A stretch of DNA of 61,541 nt from an uncultured Pseudanabaenaceae cyanobacterium (GCA_937949725.1 CALECT010000073.1:1-61541); one strand, 5' to 3'. Counted from the first letter of the stretch, positions 45,533 to 55,104 are shown. Translations and numbers: made by a program. Notes: generated by a model from the sequence alone, not told the origin.

Positions 45533-46183
45533 ATGCACTTGCCACCGCTGCAATCACCATCGATGACTCATTACTGCACCAGCGGTAATGTCTCCATTGC
45601 CCCCGATGCAGTGATCGCAGCGGGCTCGGTGCTCAAGGCCGATAGTGATTGTGCCATCGTCATTGGTGCGGGAGTTTGTTTGGGCCTAGGTTCAGTACTC
45701 CATGCTAACGACGGAACAATCACTGTAGAAGCAGGTGCCTCGTTAGGCGCAGGCACCGTGATTGTGGGCCATTGCCGCATTGGTACCCAGGCCTGCATTG
45801 GCACTTCCACCACGATCTACAACGTCAGCGTTGCGCCCGGTCAGCTTGTCCCGCCAGCATCTTTGCTAGGGAATATGGGCCGAACGGTTGAGACCACAAC
45901 TTCACCCAATAATTTCTCCTGGGAGAAGCCTCCTGCCTCTCTAGAACATGGGACGGTTGGCCCCACAACCGACAAATGTAACAGTGGTGAAGCCTCTCCT
46001 CCAAAAGCTGACAAGATGGAACAGGAACCTTCCCCTTGGGACGAAGTTGATACAGAAACCCCAACTGCATCAAGCTCTCCTCGTTCAGCCTCTGCTGTCC
46101 AGCCTCCCCGGTCCACGGTGGTCTATGGCAAGGCTCAGTTTGAACAGATGAGAGGTGCGATGTTTTCTAACGAAGATATCTAG
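45533..46183 (+). CDS. ccmN: Carboxysome adaptor CcmN
   Basis: A 216-residue protein. The start MHLPPLQSP matches S. elongatus CcmN. The N-terminal part (about 15-125) is a hexapeptide left-handed beta helix (VIAAGSVLKAD, GVCLGLGSVLHAN, ASLGAGTVIVG) that binds CcmM. A Pro/Ser-rich linker (130-195) leads to the encapsulation peptide at the C-terminus, VVYGKAQFEQMRGAMF, an amphipathic helix that attaches to CcmK shell hexamers. It begins 9 bases after ccmM. Confidence 0.96.
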   Translation: MHLPPLQSPSMTHYCTSGNVSIAPDAVIAAGSVLKADSDCAIVIGAGVCLGLGSVLHANDGTITVEAGASLGAGTVIVGHCRIGTQACIGTSTTIYNVSVAPGQLVPPASLLGNMGRTVETTTSPNNFSWEKPPASLEHGTVGPTTDKCNSGEASPPKADKMEQEPSPWDEVDTETPTASSSPRSASAVQPPRSTVVYGKAQFEQMRGAMFSNEDI

Positions 46184-46241
46184 CGACTTCTCTTAAACCC
46201 ATTGGGTTGATGGCTCCAGCGCTCTTTGGGTATTCCCTCCC

Positions 46242-47300
46242 ATGTCCGACCCCCGTAACGTTAGCTCCGACAATCCTGCTCAGGAACAGCCAACTTCTGC
46301 TCCTGAGCAGCAACAAATTGTTCCCAGTGCTGCTGGTGCTAAACCTGCCTCTGCAGAGCAAAAGGATGAGCTATCCGTTCAGGCTTTGAAACCCAAGGCT
46401 TTGGACGAAGGGGCGCTGGGTTTGGTTTGTACTCGAAGTTTCCCGGCCATCATCGGTACGGCGGACATGATGCTCAAGTCTTCAGGGGTGACTCTGGTGG
46501 GCTATGAGAAAACAGGAAGCGGTTATTGCACGGCGGTGGTGCGCGGTGGTTATGCCGATGTCAAGATTGCGGTGGCCGCAGGCAAGAAAACCGCAGAGCA
46601 ATTTGACCAATATGTTTCGAGCATGATGTTGCCTCGACCTTGGCCTAATCTCGATGCGGTGTTGCCCATTAGTACTCGCTTTGCTGAATTTGCTGAACGG
46701 TCTGGCGACTTTGAAACCACAGGGGCGATCGGCATGATCGAGACCCGAGGCTTTCCAGCCATGGTGGGTGCATCTGACGCCATGATGAAATGCGCCAATG
46801 TTGATCTGATCACCTATGAAACCACAGGCAGTGGTTTATGTACGGCGATTGTGCAAGGTCGCATCGGTGATGTGACGATGGCAGTTGAAGCCGGGATGAA
46901 CGAAGCGGAGCGTATTGGTGAACTGCACGCCATTATGGTGATTCCTCGTCCGTTGGATGATCTTATGAAGGTGATGCCTAAGCCGAAGCGCATGACCATG
47001 GAACAGCCTTTGCCTGAGCTGGCAGAAAAAACTGCACCGGAACAGGTGATCGAACAAGCTCCTCCTGCCGAGCAAATTGCATTACCCGAGTTGCAAGAAC
47101 GCGAACTAGTACCGGTTGAAGTACAAGTCGCAAAACCTTTAGCGAATAATCAGTCATTAGATTTGCCCCAGGAAGAACTTCCCTTAGAGACATCGCCATT
47201 TCCCGAAGAAGGGCAAGAGCCTTTAGCGCAGCCCCCTAATTTGAGTTCAAAACCCCAGCGAGAGTTGCCTGAGGGCAAGGGTAATTCTAACGAGACATAA
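46242..47300 (+). CDS. ccmO: Tandem-BMC shell protein CcmO with extensions
   Basis: A 352-residue protein with two BMC domains (about 57-147: LGLVCTRSFPAIIGTADMML, TLVGYEKTGSGYCTAVVRGG; and 162-246: AIGMIETRGFPAMVGASDAM, LITYETTGSGLCTAIVQG). These make a pseudohexameric shell component of carboxysomes. It carries an N-terminal Ser/Pro/Gln-rich segment of about 55 residues and an unusually long C-terminal tail of about 105 residues (from PKPKRMTMEQPLPE) that is acidic, proline-rich and predicted disordered. Known CcmO proteins have shorter ends as far as I recall. The ATG lacks a clear ribosome binding site. Confidence 0.95.
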   Translation: MSDPRNVSSDNPAQEQPTSAPEQQQIVPSAAGAKPASAEQKDELSVQALKPKALDEGALGLVCTRSFPAIIGTADMMLKSSGVTLVGYEKTGSGYCTAVVRGGYADVKIAVAAGKKTAEQFDQYVSSMMLPRPWPNLDAVLPISTRFAEFAERSGDFETTGAIGMIETRGFPAMVGASDAMMKCANVDLITYETTGSGLCTAIVQGRIGDVTMAVEAGMNEAERIGELHAIMVIPRPLDDLMKVMPKPKRMTMEQPLPELAEKTAPEQVIEQAPPAEQIALPELQERELVPVEVQVAKPLANNQSLDLPQEELPLETSPFPEEGQEPLAQPPNLSSKPQRELPEGKGNSNET

Positions 47301-48202
47301 TTTTGGGGGCGGGCTGAAAATGCGTGATTTTGTTAAGTGAACACGACATGCTTTTCATAGGTCTAGCTCCAAACTTATTCGCGATGATTGTGTTTACACA
47401 GATCTAGCAATAAGAGGCTGAGTCTCTATTCTTTTGTGGCCTCGTATTTTAGTTCCTCTGTCTGTCGGGAGAAAGAGGAATGATGGCAACCTAATGTGTT
47501 GTTCTCCTCTGAAAGTTAACTGTTTTGAATAATCCACTGTTGGTGGGTATGAAGAAGAGTGCTTTGTTGTTCCATTGCTTTACTGTTTTATTCAGTTGAA
47601 AGCGCCATGTCTCTCGTGGCTTTCCTTTGGATAAGGCCTCTAAGCCTACTCTCTACAAAGGTTTACGATTCTTCATTGATTGGCAAGTGTCTACTCGGCA
47701 AGCTCCTTGGCTGGAGCTCTTAGAGGTTAAAGGGCCATTAATTGAGTCTATCTTTATGGCTGTGTCAGAATTACTTCATAGCGACAGAATCAAGGATTAA
47801 CGGCATTTCTCATGGGCCTCTAGAGTTGCTTGAACAGATGACTTTAGCGCGTGAATAAACGATGCTACTTCTAGCCGCTTTCGTCGAACAGAGTTAGTTA
47901 AGTAAAACCTATCAATCCCGACAGGAAAGTCATGGATCTGAATGAGCCGCCACATGCTAAGTTTAATCTTAAGAAAGGGCTCGTTTTTGCGAGAGTGACT
48001 TTCAACAATGTCAGTCGTAAGACGAGCGTTCTGCCGGTTTGGATAGGGCTATTAATTTGCTTTGTAGTTTGACTACATTGCTAATGTCGCCCCAACGAAT
48101 AGCCCAAAAGTTTTGGAGCTGGAGTTGGAGCGGGCTAGGCCTGAACCAACTCCAGAAGCGGCAGAGTCTTCGATTTTGTGAAACTAGGGAGAAATATAGT
48201 AA
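47301..48202. other. ccmO-rbcL gap, 900 bases
   Basis: No complete gene. A start-less frame at 47600-47800 gives 66 protein-like residues (with KPTLYKGLRFFIDWQVSTRQ) and may be a gene remnant. The rest should hold the rbcL promoter, so rbcLS is probably a separate transcription unit from ccm. GGGAGA at 48188-48193 is the rbcL ribosome binding site. Confidence 0.5.
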
Positions 48203-49615
48203 ATGGCCGCACAAAACCAGGGCTATAAGGCCGGTGTACAGGACTATCGTCTGACCTATTACACCCCTGAGTACACCCCCAAGGACACCGACTTGCTGGC
48301 ATGCTTCCGCATGACCCCCCAGCCCGGTGTGGATGCTGAAGAAGCTGCTGCTGCTGTTGCCGCTGAATCTTCTACCGGTACTTGGACCACGGTTTGGACC
48401 GACTTGCTGACCGACCTGGATCGCTACAAAGGTCGTTGCTATGCAGTTGAGCCCGTTCCTGGCGAAGACAACCAGTACTTCTGCTTCATTGCATATCCTT
48501 TGGATCTGTTTGAAGAAGGTTCCATCACCAACGTTCTGACCTCTTTGGTTGGTAACGTGTTTGGTTTTAAAGCTCTTCGTGCGCTGCGTTTGGAGGACAT
48601 TCGTTTCCCCATCGCTCTGATCAAGACCTTCCCTGGACCTCCCCACGGTATTACCGTTGAGCGCGACAAACTGAACAAGTACGGTCGTCCTCTGTTGGGT
48701 TGCACCATTAAGCCTAAGTTGGGCCTTTCCGCTAAGAACTACGGTCGTGCGGTTTACGAAGCGCTCCGTGGTGGTCTTGACTTCACCAAGGATGACGAGA
48801 ACATCAACTCCCAGCCCTTCATGCGCTGGCGCGATCGCTTCCTCTTCGTTCAAGAAGCAATCGAAAAAGCTCAAGCAGAAACCGGCGAAGTTAAGGGTCA
48901 CTACCTGAACGTCACCGCAGGCACCTGCGAAGAGATGATGAAGCGTGCTGAGTTTGCCAAGGAAATTGGCACACCCATCATCATGCATGACTTCTTCACC
49001 GCTGGTTTCACCGCCAACACCACCCTGTCCAACTGGTGCCGCGACAACGGTGTCCTGTTGCACATTCACCGCGCTATGCACGCTGTGGTTGACCGTCAGC
49101 GTAACCACGGCATCCACTTCCGCGTCTTGGCTAAGTGCCTGCGCTTGTCTGGTGGTGACCACCTCCACTCCGGTACGGTTGTGGGCAAGCTCGAAGGTGA
49201 GAAAGGCATCACCATGGGCTTTGTTGACCTGATGCGTGAAGACCACGTTGAGGAAGATCGTTCACGCGGTATTTTCTTCACCCAGGACTACGCTGCAATG
49301 CCTGGCACAATGCCTGTTGCATCTGGTGGTATCCACGTGTGGCACATGCCTGCGCTGGTTGAAATTTTCGGCGACGACTCCTGCCTCCAGTTTGGTGGTG
49401 GTACCGCTGGTCACCCTTGGGGTAACGCTCCTGGTGCAACCGCTAACCGCGTTGCACTTGAAGCTTGTCTCCAGGCTCGTAACGAAGGCCGTGACCTCAT
49501 GCGTGAAGGTGGCGACATCATCCGTGAAGCTTGCAAGTGGAGCCCTGAGCTGGCTGTGGCTTGCGAACTGTGGAAGGAAATCAAGTTCGAATTTGAGGCA
49601 ATGGACACCATCTAA
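48203..49615 (+). CDS. rbcL: RuBisCO large subunit, Form IB
   Basis: A 470-residue large subunit that catalyses CO2 fixation on ribulose-1,5-bisphosphate. Active-site segments are intact: the carbamylated lysine K196 (spinach K201) in [12 protein letters not shown]170/K172 in [18 protein letters not shown] and the loop-6 lysine in [10 protein letters not shown]. The sequence ([20 protein letters not shown]) is of the cyanobacterial/green Form IB type that goes with beta-carboxysomes. rbcS lies 129 bases downstream with no rbcX between, as in S. elongatus. Codons are highly biased towards C-ending, preferred forms, as expected for abundant protein. Confidence 0.99.
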   Translation: MAAQNQGYKAGVQDYRLTYYTPEYTPKDTDLLACFRMTPQPGVDAEEAAAAVAAESSTGTWTTVWTDLLTDLDRYKGRCYAVEPVPGEDNQYFCFIAYPLDLFEEGSITNVLTSLVGNVFGFKALRALRLEDIRFPIALIKTFPGPPHGITVERDKLNKYGRPLLGCTIKPKLGLSAKNYGRAVYEALRGGLDFTKDDENINSQPFMRWRDRFLFVQEAIEKAQAETGEVKGHYLNVTAGTCEEMMKRAEFAKEIGTPIIMHDFFTAGFTANTTLSNWCRDNGVLLHIHRAMHAVVDRQRNHGIHFRVLAKCLRLSGGDHLHSGTVVGKLEGEKGITMGFVDLMREDHVEEDRSRGIFFTQDYAAMPGTMPVASGGIHVWHMPALVEIFGDDSCLQFGGGTAGHPWGNAPGATANRVALEACLQARNEGRDLMREGGDIIREACKWSPELAVACELWKEIKFEFEAMDTI

Positions 49616-49744
49616 GGTGGCTTAGGTCTCGGGGATGGGTAATGGGTAATCGTTTAAGCGACCTGTTGACTATCCCCTGGCCTAATTTCCCATTTCCTTT
49701 CCTTCACCCTTTTACTGCAACGACTACATTAGGATTTCCTAACC

Positions 49745-50089
49745 ATGAAAACGAAGAGAACTCTACCTAAAGAGCGCCGGTACGAAACTTTCTCTTACCT
49801 GCCTCCCCTATCTGACCAGCAGATCAATCGTCAGATTGAATATATGGTTGAGCAAGGCTACATCCCTTGCATCGAGTTCAACGAGAACAGCAACCCCGCC
49901 GAATGCTATTGGACCATGTGGAAGCTTCCCATGTTCGATTGCAGCAACATCCAAGATGTGTTGACTGAAGTGCGTGAATGCCGCACCGACTACAACGACT
50001 GCTACATCCGCGTTGTTGGCTTTGACAACATCAAGCAGTGCCAAGTGGCTAGCTTCATCGTGCACAAGCCCGGTGCTCGCGGTTACTAA
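49745..50089 (+). CDS. rbcS: RuBisCO small subunit
   Basis: A 114-residue small subunit: [58 protein letters not shown] and [11 protein letters not shown]. It completes the L8S8 holoenzyme. Its fold is the template of the three SSUL repeats in CcmM, which share the RRF/SW positions only in part. It ends with a palindromic terminator at 50156-50191. Confidence 0.98.
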   Translation: MKTKRTLPKERRYETFSYLPPLSDQQINRQIEYMVEQGYIPCIEFNENSNPAECYWTMWKLPMFDCSNIQDVLTEVRECRTDYNDCYIRVVGFDNIKQCQVASFIVHKPGARGY

Positions 50090-50155
50090 GACTTGGTTTA
50101 AGCCTCAGCCAATGGTGGCTCTGTTAGACCATCATTTTTAATTCAAGGCTTGTTA

Positions 50156-50191
50156 AAAACAGCCCGAAACCAATTGGTTTCGGGCTGTTTT
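50156..50191 (+). terminator. 36-base perfect palindrome terminator of rbcLS
   Basis: AAAACAGCCCGAAACCAA is followed directly by its exact complement, giving a loop-free perfect palindrome with a TTTTGTT tail. It lies 67 bases after rbcS. Its centre CCAATTGG resembles that of the palindrome at 17014-17059 (GCAATTGC). Confidence 0.88.
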
Positions 50192-50440
50192 GTTATGTAT
50201 GGGGATTTGGGAGCATTCACCGCTGCGGTTTCAATCAATTTGTAAACCATCCCGAAAATTAGCCGAATCGCAGCGGATGGAGCTGTAGGACTTATTAAGC
50301 TAAATGGCTCATAGCTTTTTCGCGTAGGTAAAGTATTTAGTTCAGTAGGAATACTGGACTCTGCTCTTCAAGGATGGAAAAGCGTCAGCCTTCAGGAGCT
50401 ATTGAACTCCCTGGTTATTCACGCTAACGGATTGCAAACG

Positions 50441-50902
50441 ATGAAAGGAATCTCACTAGCTGTTGTTATTACACTCCTCGGTGTAACCACTGCTCCCCAA
50501 TTGGCTGAAGCCAAGCCCACCGCTTTGCGCCCAGCAGCGGTTTCGGCACAGCACAGCCGTTATCGAGAAGCGGAAACTGTGTGGCAGCGGATTTCAGTGC
50601 GTAATCCGGATAGTGCTGAGGCCTATTACAACTTGGGCATTGCCCAAGCTAATCAACTGAAATGGCAGGAAGCGATTGACTCCTACGAGCAGGCGATCGC
50701 CATCGACCCAGATTTTGTCCATGCCTACTGCAACTTAGGTCGAGCCCAAGCAAAGTTGGAGCAATACCAAGCCGCTGCTCAGTCCTATCGTCATGCTTTG
50801 GCATTAGACCCTAAGGAGAGCTTGGCGGAAGAGATGTTAGATGAGCTGAAAATTATTGCTCGGGGGAGCGGCATTGACTTGGCCTTGGTGCTGGAGCAGT
50901 AG
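50441..50902 (+). CDS. Exported TPR protein, tandem paralogue 1
   Basis: A 153-residue protein from the ATG at 50441; an in-frame TTG at 50402 is upstream of a poor site. A signal peptide (ISLAVVITLLGVTTAPQLAEA, cut after AEA) is followed by about three TPRs (SRYREAETVWQRISVRNPDS; AEAYYNLGIAQANQLKWQEA; VHAYCNLGRAQAKLEQYQAA). The final helix DLALVLEQ may cap them. The next gene is a clear paralogue. It probably acts as a periplasmic scaffold. Confidence 0.85.
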   Translation: MKGISLAVVITLLGVTTAPQLAEAKPTALRPAAVSAQHSRYREAETVWQRISVRNPDSAEAYYNLGIAQANQLKWQEAIDSYEQAIAIDPDFVHAYCNLGRAQAKLEQYQAAAQSYRHALALDPKESLAEEMLDELKIIARGSGIDLALVLEQ

Positions 50903-51126
50903 TAGTTCCGGAGCGAGATGCCTCTCCAGGAATCTAATTAGCGATAGAAGCGGGTTAGAGCAGTTTGGATGCTTCAGACTGGCTCGGAAGCAATGCATCT
51001 CAGCTCATTCTTAGGAGAGGGCATCGAAGCATTCATTTTTCTATCAGAAGAATTTCATAGGCGAGTTGCATTCTACGAGCAGAGGTTGACCTCACCCTGA
51101 TTCTTCAAGTTCATGGATTGTTTGCG

Positions 51127-51594
51127 ATGAAAGGTATCTCACTCGCTGTTGTTATTTCCCTCCTCGGTGTGACTGCTGGACCGCAACTGGCCCATGCCAG
51201 TCCCGACTCGCTTAATCCTGCAGCGGTTGCGGCACAACACAGCCGCTATCAAGATGCAGAGGCGGTGTGGCAAAGAATTTTGATGCGCAGTCCCGGTAGT
51301 GCTGAGGCCTATTACAACTTAGGAATTGCCCAGGCCAACCAGCAGAAGTGGGAGGTGGCGATTGAGTCCTATGGGCAGGCGATCGCGCTTGAGCCCGATT
51401 TTGCCCATGCTCATTTCAATCTGGGCCAGGCTCAAACCAAGCTGGGGCAGTATCAGGCTGCTGCCCAGTCCTATGGTCGTGTTTTGGCGTTAGACCCTCA
51501 GGAAAGCGTCGCCCAGGAAATGTTGAATGAACTGGAGGTTCTGGCCAAGCGCAGTGGGATTGACTTAGCCATTCTGGTGGAGCAGTCTTCTTAG
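51127..51594 (+). CDS. Exported TPR protein, tandem paralogue 2
   Basis: A 155-residue paralogue of the gene at 50441, with the same signal peptide (MKGISLAVVISLLGVTAGPQ, cut after AHA) and TPR array (SRYQDAEAVWQRILMRSPGS; AEAYYNLGIAQANQQKWEVA; AHAHFNLGQAQTKLGQYQAA). The ATG at 51127 is chosen because MKGISLAVVI aligns with the first copy; a TTG at 51118 lies three codons earlier. The upstream 40 bases are also similar, so a whole gene was duplicated. It lies 28 bases before the next exported protein gene, probably one operon. Confidence 0.85.
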   Translation: MKGISLAVVISLLGVTAGPQLAHASPDSLNPAAVAAQHSRYQDAEAVWQRILMRSPGSAEAYYNLGIAQANQQKWEVAIESYGQAIALEPDFAHAHFNLGQAQTKLGQYQAAAQSYGRVLALDPQESVAQEMLNELEVLAKRSGIDLAILVEQSS

Positions 51595-51637
51595 ATTTTA
51601 GCTTTGCCGCTTCCACTTTTATTTGAGGAGATCCATC

Positions 51638-52702
51638 TTGTCTTATCCCCAGCAGCGACGTTATCGCGGAGTCAACAGATTGAGCTTCGCATTGGGAACT
51701 GTTGCTGGGCTGATGTTATGGGGTGGTTTTGCCCAAGCGGCATCCACCGCAAATCTCAATATGATTGGGCATGATGCTGACGAGCTGGCGGGGGTGCAAA
51801 TCCCGTTGGATGAAAGCTGCGCTGCATTGCAAGTTGAGGGTGCAGAGCGTTTGCTATTGCTGTCGCCAGAGTCGCAGCCAGATAAGGCCATTTTGTTGGG
51901 ACTGGAAAATGCCAAGGTGCTCTGGGCGCAGCCGGTTCCCTGGCAAGATGACCATGGTGGTTTTAATTCGGTTAAGACTGCGGGCAGCTGCGATGGGAAG
52001 CAACTGACGTTGTATTCTCAAATGCCCTATTGGGCAGCGACGTTTATTCAGACATTTGAACAGAATGGGCGGGAGCTGCACTTTTTGTCCCACGGTTTTG
52101 CAGATGCTTCGGCGGAGATCTTAGAAGCGGCCATTGTTGCGGTGGAAACTCAGGGAGCTGAGCCAGTCGCACCGGAGGGATTGGAAAGTCCGTTTGAAGG
52201 ATTGATGTATCCCCACAACTATATTCATCGATATTCCATGGAGGCCGCGATCGCGCGGGGACATGCTGCGGCATTAGCGCAATATAAAGCTGGAGAGACA
52301 GAAGTTGCGGCGAAGATTTTGCAGGAGATGTTTGAGCTGACGCGATCGCTTCATACTCTCGTTGGTGGCTCCAGTCAGATGGAATCGTTAACGCCCCTGC
52401 AGCAATGGGTGGCGGTTTGGTGGGAGCAGGATATTCCTTGGCAAACCTATACCCCTGCCTTGAATGACTATGGCTTCTTTTTGCAGGAGCTAGGTGAGCA
52501 TGGTGAGGCGATCGGGATGTTGGAAGCTGTGGTTGAGCTGGCTCCTAATCGCACCGTGGCTTATTTGAACTTAGCGGATTCGCAGTGGCAGCTTGGTCAG
52601 AGAGCAGCAGCGCAACGTAATTATGAGACCTATGCTTGGCAAATGGAGCAGCAAAATTTGGGGGCTCAGATTCCGGCAAGGGCTATACAGCGTCAGCGGT
52701 GA
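51638..52702 (+). CDS. Exported TPR-containing protein
   Basis: A 354-residue protein. The TTG at 51638 is chosen as start because GAGGAG at 51625-51630 lies 7 bases upstream; the TTG at 51623 overlaps it. A signal peptide (ALGTVAGLMLWGGFAQA, cut after AQA) precedes a beta-rich domain (about 40-170) of unknown type, and a C-terminal TPR-like region (about 190-350: AAALAQYKAGETEVAAKI, LNDYGFFLQELGEHGEAIGM, TVAYLNLADSQWQLGQRAAA). It follows the two exported TPR proteins and may work with them. Function is unknown. Confidence 0.75.
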   Translation: MSYPQQRRYRGVNRLSFALGTVAGLMLWGGFAQAASTANLNMIGHDADELAGVQIPLDESCAALQVEGAERLLLLSPESQPDKAILLGLENAKVLWAQPVPWQDDHGGFNSVKTAGSCDGKQLTLYSQMPYWAATFIQTFEQNGRELHFLSHGFADASAEILEAAIVAVETQGAEPVAPEGLESPFEGLMYPHNYIHRYSMEAAIARGHAAALAQYKAGETEVAAKILQEMFELTRSLHTLVGGSSQMESLTPLQQWVAVWWEQDIPWQTYTPALNDYGFFLQELGEHGEAIGMLEAVVELAPNRTVAYLNLADSQWQLGQRAAAQRNYETYAWQMEQQNLGAQIPARAIQRQR

Positions 52703-53034
52703 GCTGTGGGTGCAACTGCGGGTATTGCACGCACGGGGGATAACAGTCAGGCTTCAAGATTAGAAGCTGCATGAATATTGCCGAACATCAGCTTGAAGAT
52801 GGCTGCTGAGGTTGAATGGTCTTCTTGGTATGGGGGGGGCAGCAGTCTCCTAGATCGGTCGTGATCGCTGAAGCTTGCTCCCTCAAAGCGCTCTCAGTGA
52901 ATTCTAATCTGTTTGTGATGAAGCACTCACTTTGGAGTCAGGGATAGTTCATTGCGGAGTCGCATTATATACACAACAAGCTTCCGCAAGGTCGCAAGCA
53001 CCTCTCTTCTCTCTCTCTGATTAGGCTTCTCACC
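52703..53034. other. Intergenic, no gene seen
   Basis: About 330 bases upstream of the DEP-domain gene. It contains a C/T-rich CTCTCTTCTCTCTCTCTG tract near 53001 close to the start codon; no strong ribosome binding site was found. Confidence 0.4.
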
Positions 53035-53523
53035 ATGACTACAATCAACGCCCCCGTCGACCAAGATGGTATGTCCCAAGTGCTGCATATCTTAGCGATG
53101 CGGAATCAGATTCAGCCTCGGGAAAGTCTCAGCTTGGTGAATAACTGGCTCCAAGCAAACCCCAATGAATCTGCCGCAAGCCTGAAGCGTTTTTTGCAGG
53201 CTGGGAAAATTCTGATTCTGAACCGCAGCATTGTGGATTTACGCCAAATTCCCCATGCGCAATTGGAGCAGATTGTAGCGACGCTGCGCGGTGCCCAGGG
53301 AGTAGAAGTAAAGGAGCGTTGGCATATGGCCCGCCGCTATCCTCGCTGTTTTATTGGTAGTGAAGCCGTCACTTGTCTGCAAACGGCCTATGGCATTTCG
53401 TTGGCAGAAGCGATTCGGTATGGTCAGCTGCTGGTGGAAAATGGCTTGGTGAGCCATGTGACAGGACAGCATTTATTTGAGAACGAGTTTCTGTTTTACC
53501 GGTTCCAGCAGGATGCCGTTTAG
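53035..53523 (+). CDS. DEP-domain protein
   Basis: A 162-residue protein. The C-terminal half (about 75-160) is a DEP domain: RRYPRCFIGSEAVTCLQTAY, LAEAIRYGQLLVENGLVSHV and HLFENEFLFYRF match the eukaryotic and bacterial consensus. The N-terminal half has helices with NQIQPRESLSLVNNWLQ. DEP domains usually mediate membrane or receptor association. No G-protein-like partner is adjacent. It converges with ilvA. Confidence 0.85.
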   Translation: MTTINAPVDQDGMSQVLHILAMRNQIQPRESLSLVNNWLQANPNESAASLKRFLQAGKILILNRSIVDLRQIPHAQLEQIVATLRGAQGVEVKERWHMARRYPRCFIGSEAVTCLQTAYGISLAEAIRYGQLLVENGLVSHVTGQHLFENEFLFYRFQQDAV

Positions 53524-53565
53524 GTTTTGTTGCCTAGACAATAGCTTGCTTAGACTGGATGTGGG

Positions 53566-55104
53566 CTACCGCAGAAAGAGTTGGTAGGCGGGATTTTGAT
53601 TCTCGTCCCAGTAGCTGTAGCCCAAGTTGTCTAAGAAACTCTGCCAGTCGCTCATGTCCTCAGGGGGCACTTGCATTCCCACGAGGACGCGCCCCACGTC
53701 GGAGCCATGGTTGCGGTAGTGGAATAGGCTGATGTTCCAGGTGGGACTCATGCTGTTGAGGAATTGCATGAGGGCGCGGGGTCGCTCGGGGAATTCGAAG
53801 CGGTAGAGCAGTTCGTTTTGGGCCAGGGGCGATCGCCCACCAACTAAATGTCGTATATGCAACTTTGCTGTTTCGTCGTCGGTGAGGTCTACGGTCTTGA
53901 AGCCGCAACTGGTTAGCTTCTCGACCAGTTCTGTTGCCGCTTCTGCGGCGGGAATTTGCACACCGACAAAGACATGGGCAATTTTCTCGTCAGCAATGCG
54001 GTAGTTGAATTCGGTGATGTTGCGATCGCCAATACAACTGCAAAATTTGCGGAAGCTGCCGCGCTCTTCAGGGATGGTGACGGCCAAGACGGCTTCGCGG
54101 CGTTCGCCTAGCTCGGCCCGCTCGGAGACAAAGCGGAGGCGATCAAAGTTCATATTGGCTCCGCAGGCGATGCCGATCAGGGTTTGGTCGGTGATGCCTT
54201 CGCGCTCAACGTAGTTTTTGATGGCTGCGATGGCTAATGCCCCCGCAGGTTCGAGGATGGAGCGGGTGTCTTCGAAGACGTCTTTGATGGCGGCGCAGGT
54301 GTCGTCGGTATCGACGAGCATGATTTCATCGACGTAGCGCTGGCAGAGTTTGAAGGTTTCGACCCCGACTTGTTTGACGGCGACGCCATCGGCGAAGAGG
54401 CCCACTTGATCGAGGGTGATGCGATCGCCTTTGGCCAGGGACTGACTCATGGCATCGGCATCGACGGGTTCAACGCCGATGATTTTGATTTCGGGGCGGA
54501 GGCGTTTGATGTAGGCAGCGATGCCGGAGATGAGGCCGCCGCCGCCGATCGCCACAAAGATGGCATGGATGGGTTGTTGGTACTGGCGCAGGATTTCCAT
54601 GGCGATGGTACCTTGGCCTGCGATCACGTCTGGATCATCAAAGGGGTGGATGAAGGTGAGACCCTTTTCTTCGCCCAGTTGTTTGGCATGGCCGCAGGCA
54701 TCGTCATAGGTGTCGCCGAACAGGACTACTTCGCCACCGCGCGCTTTGACGGCGTTGACTTTAACGAGGGGGGTCGTCGTGGGCATGACGATGATGGCGG
54801 TGGTGCCCAGGGTCTTGGCACTGAGGGCGACGCCTTGGGCATGGTTGCCTGCGGAGGCTGCGATGACGCCGCGCTTGAGGATGTCCTGGGGGAGCTGGGC
54901 CATTTTGTTGTAGGCCCCGCGCAGCTTGAAGGAGAAGACGGATTGCATGTCTTCGCGCTTGAGCAGGATGTTGTTGCCCAGGCGGCTGGTGAGGTTTGCG
55001 GCGACCTCTAGGGGAGTTTCGTCGGCGACGTCGTAAACGCGGGCGGTGAGGATGCGTTCGAGGTAGTCGATGGGAGAGTGGGGGCCGACGGGGAGGGGTG
55101 ACAT
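53566..55104 (-). CDS. ilvA: Threonine ammonia-lyase, biosynthetic
   Basis: A 512-residue PLP enzyme that converts L-threonine to 2-oxobutanoate, the first step in isoleucine synthesis. The PLP lysine is K60 in VFSFKLRGAYNK; the glycine loop IGGGGLISGIA, the substrate loop SAGNHAQGVAL and the C-terminal cofactor serine region IACGANMN are intact. The C-terminal part has two ACT-like regulatory domains (about 335-410 and 430-510: AVLAVTIPEERGSFRKFCSC; YRFEFPERPRALMQFLN), as in the isoleucine-inhibited biosynthetic enzyme. No other ilv gene is adjacent. Confidence 0.96.
   Translation of the reverse strand: MSPLPVGPHSPIDYLERILTARVYDVADETPLEVAANLTSRLGNNILLKREDMQSVFSFKLRGAYNKMAQLPQDILKRGVIAASAGNHAQGVALSAKTLGTTAIIVMPTTTPLVKVNAVKARGGEVVLFGDTYDDACGHAKQLGEEKGLTFIHPFDDPDVIAGQGTIAMEILRQYQQPIHAIFVAIGGGGLISGIAAYIKRLRPEIKIIGVEPVDADAMSQSLAKGDRITLDQVGLFADGVAVKQVGVETFKLCQRYVDEIMLVDTDDTCAAIKDVFEDTRSILEPAGALAIAAIKNYVEREGITDQTLIGIACGANMNFDRLRFVSERAELGERREAVLAVTIPEERGSFRKFCSCIGDRNITEFNYRIADEKIAHVFVGVQIPAAEAATELVEKLTSCGFKTVDLTDDETAKLHIRHLVGGRSPLAQNELLYRFEFPERPRALMQFLNSMSPTWNISLFHYRNHGSDVGRVLVGMQVPPEDMSDWQSFLDNLGYSYWDENQNPAYQLFLR

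Noticed and set aside
48011..49246. 411-residue frame opposite rbcL
   Set aside because: A shadow of rbcL produced by its strong codon bias.
54370..55011. 213-residue frame opposite ilvA
   Set aside because: Antisense to a conserved threonine ammonia-lyase; its Asp/Gly-rich composition follows from that gene's codons.
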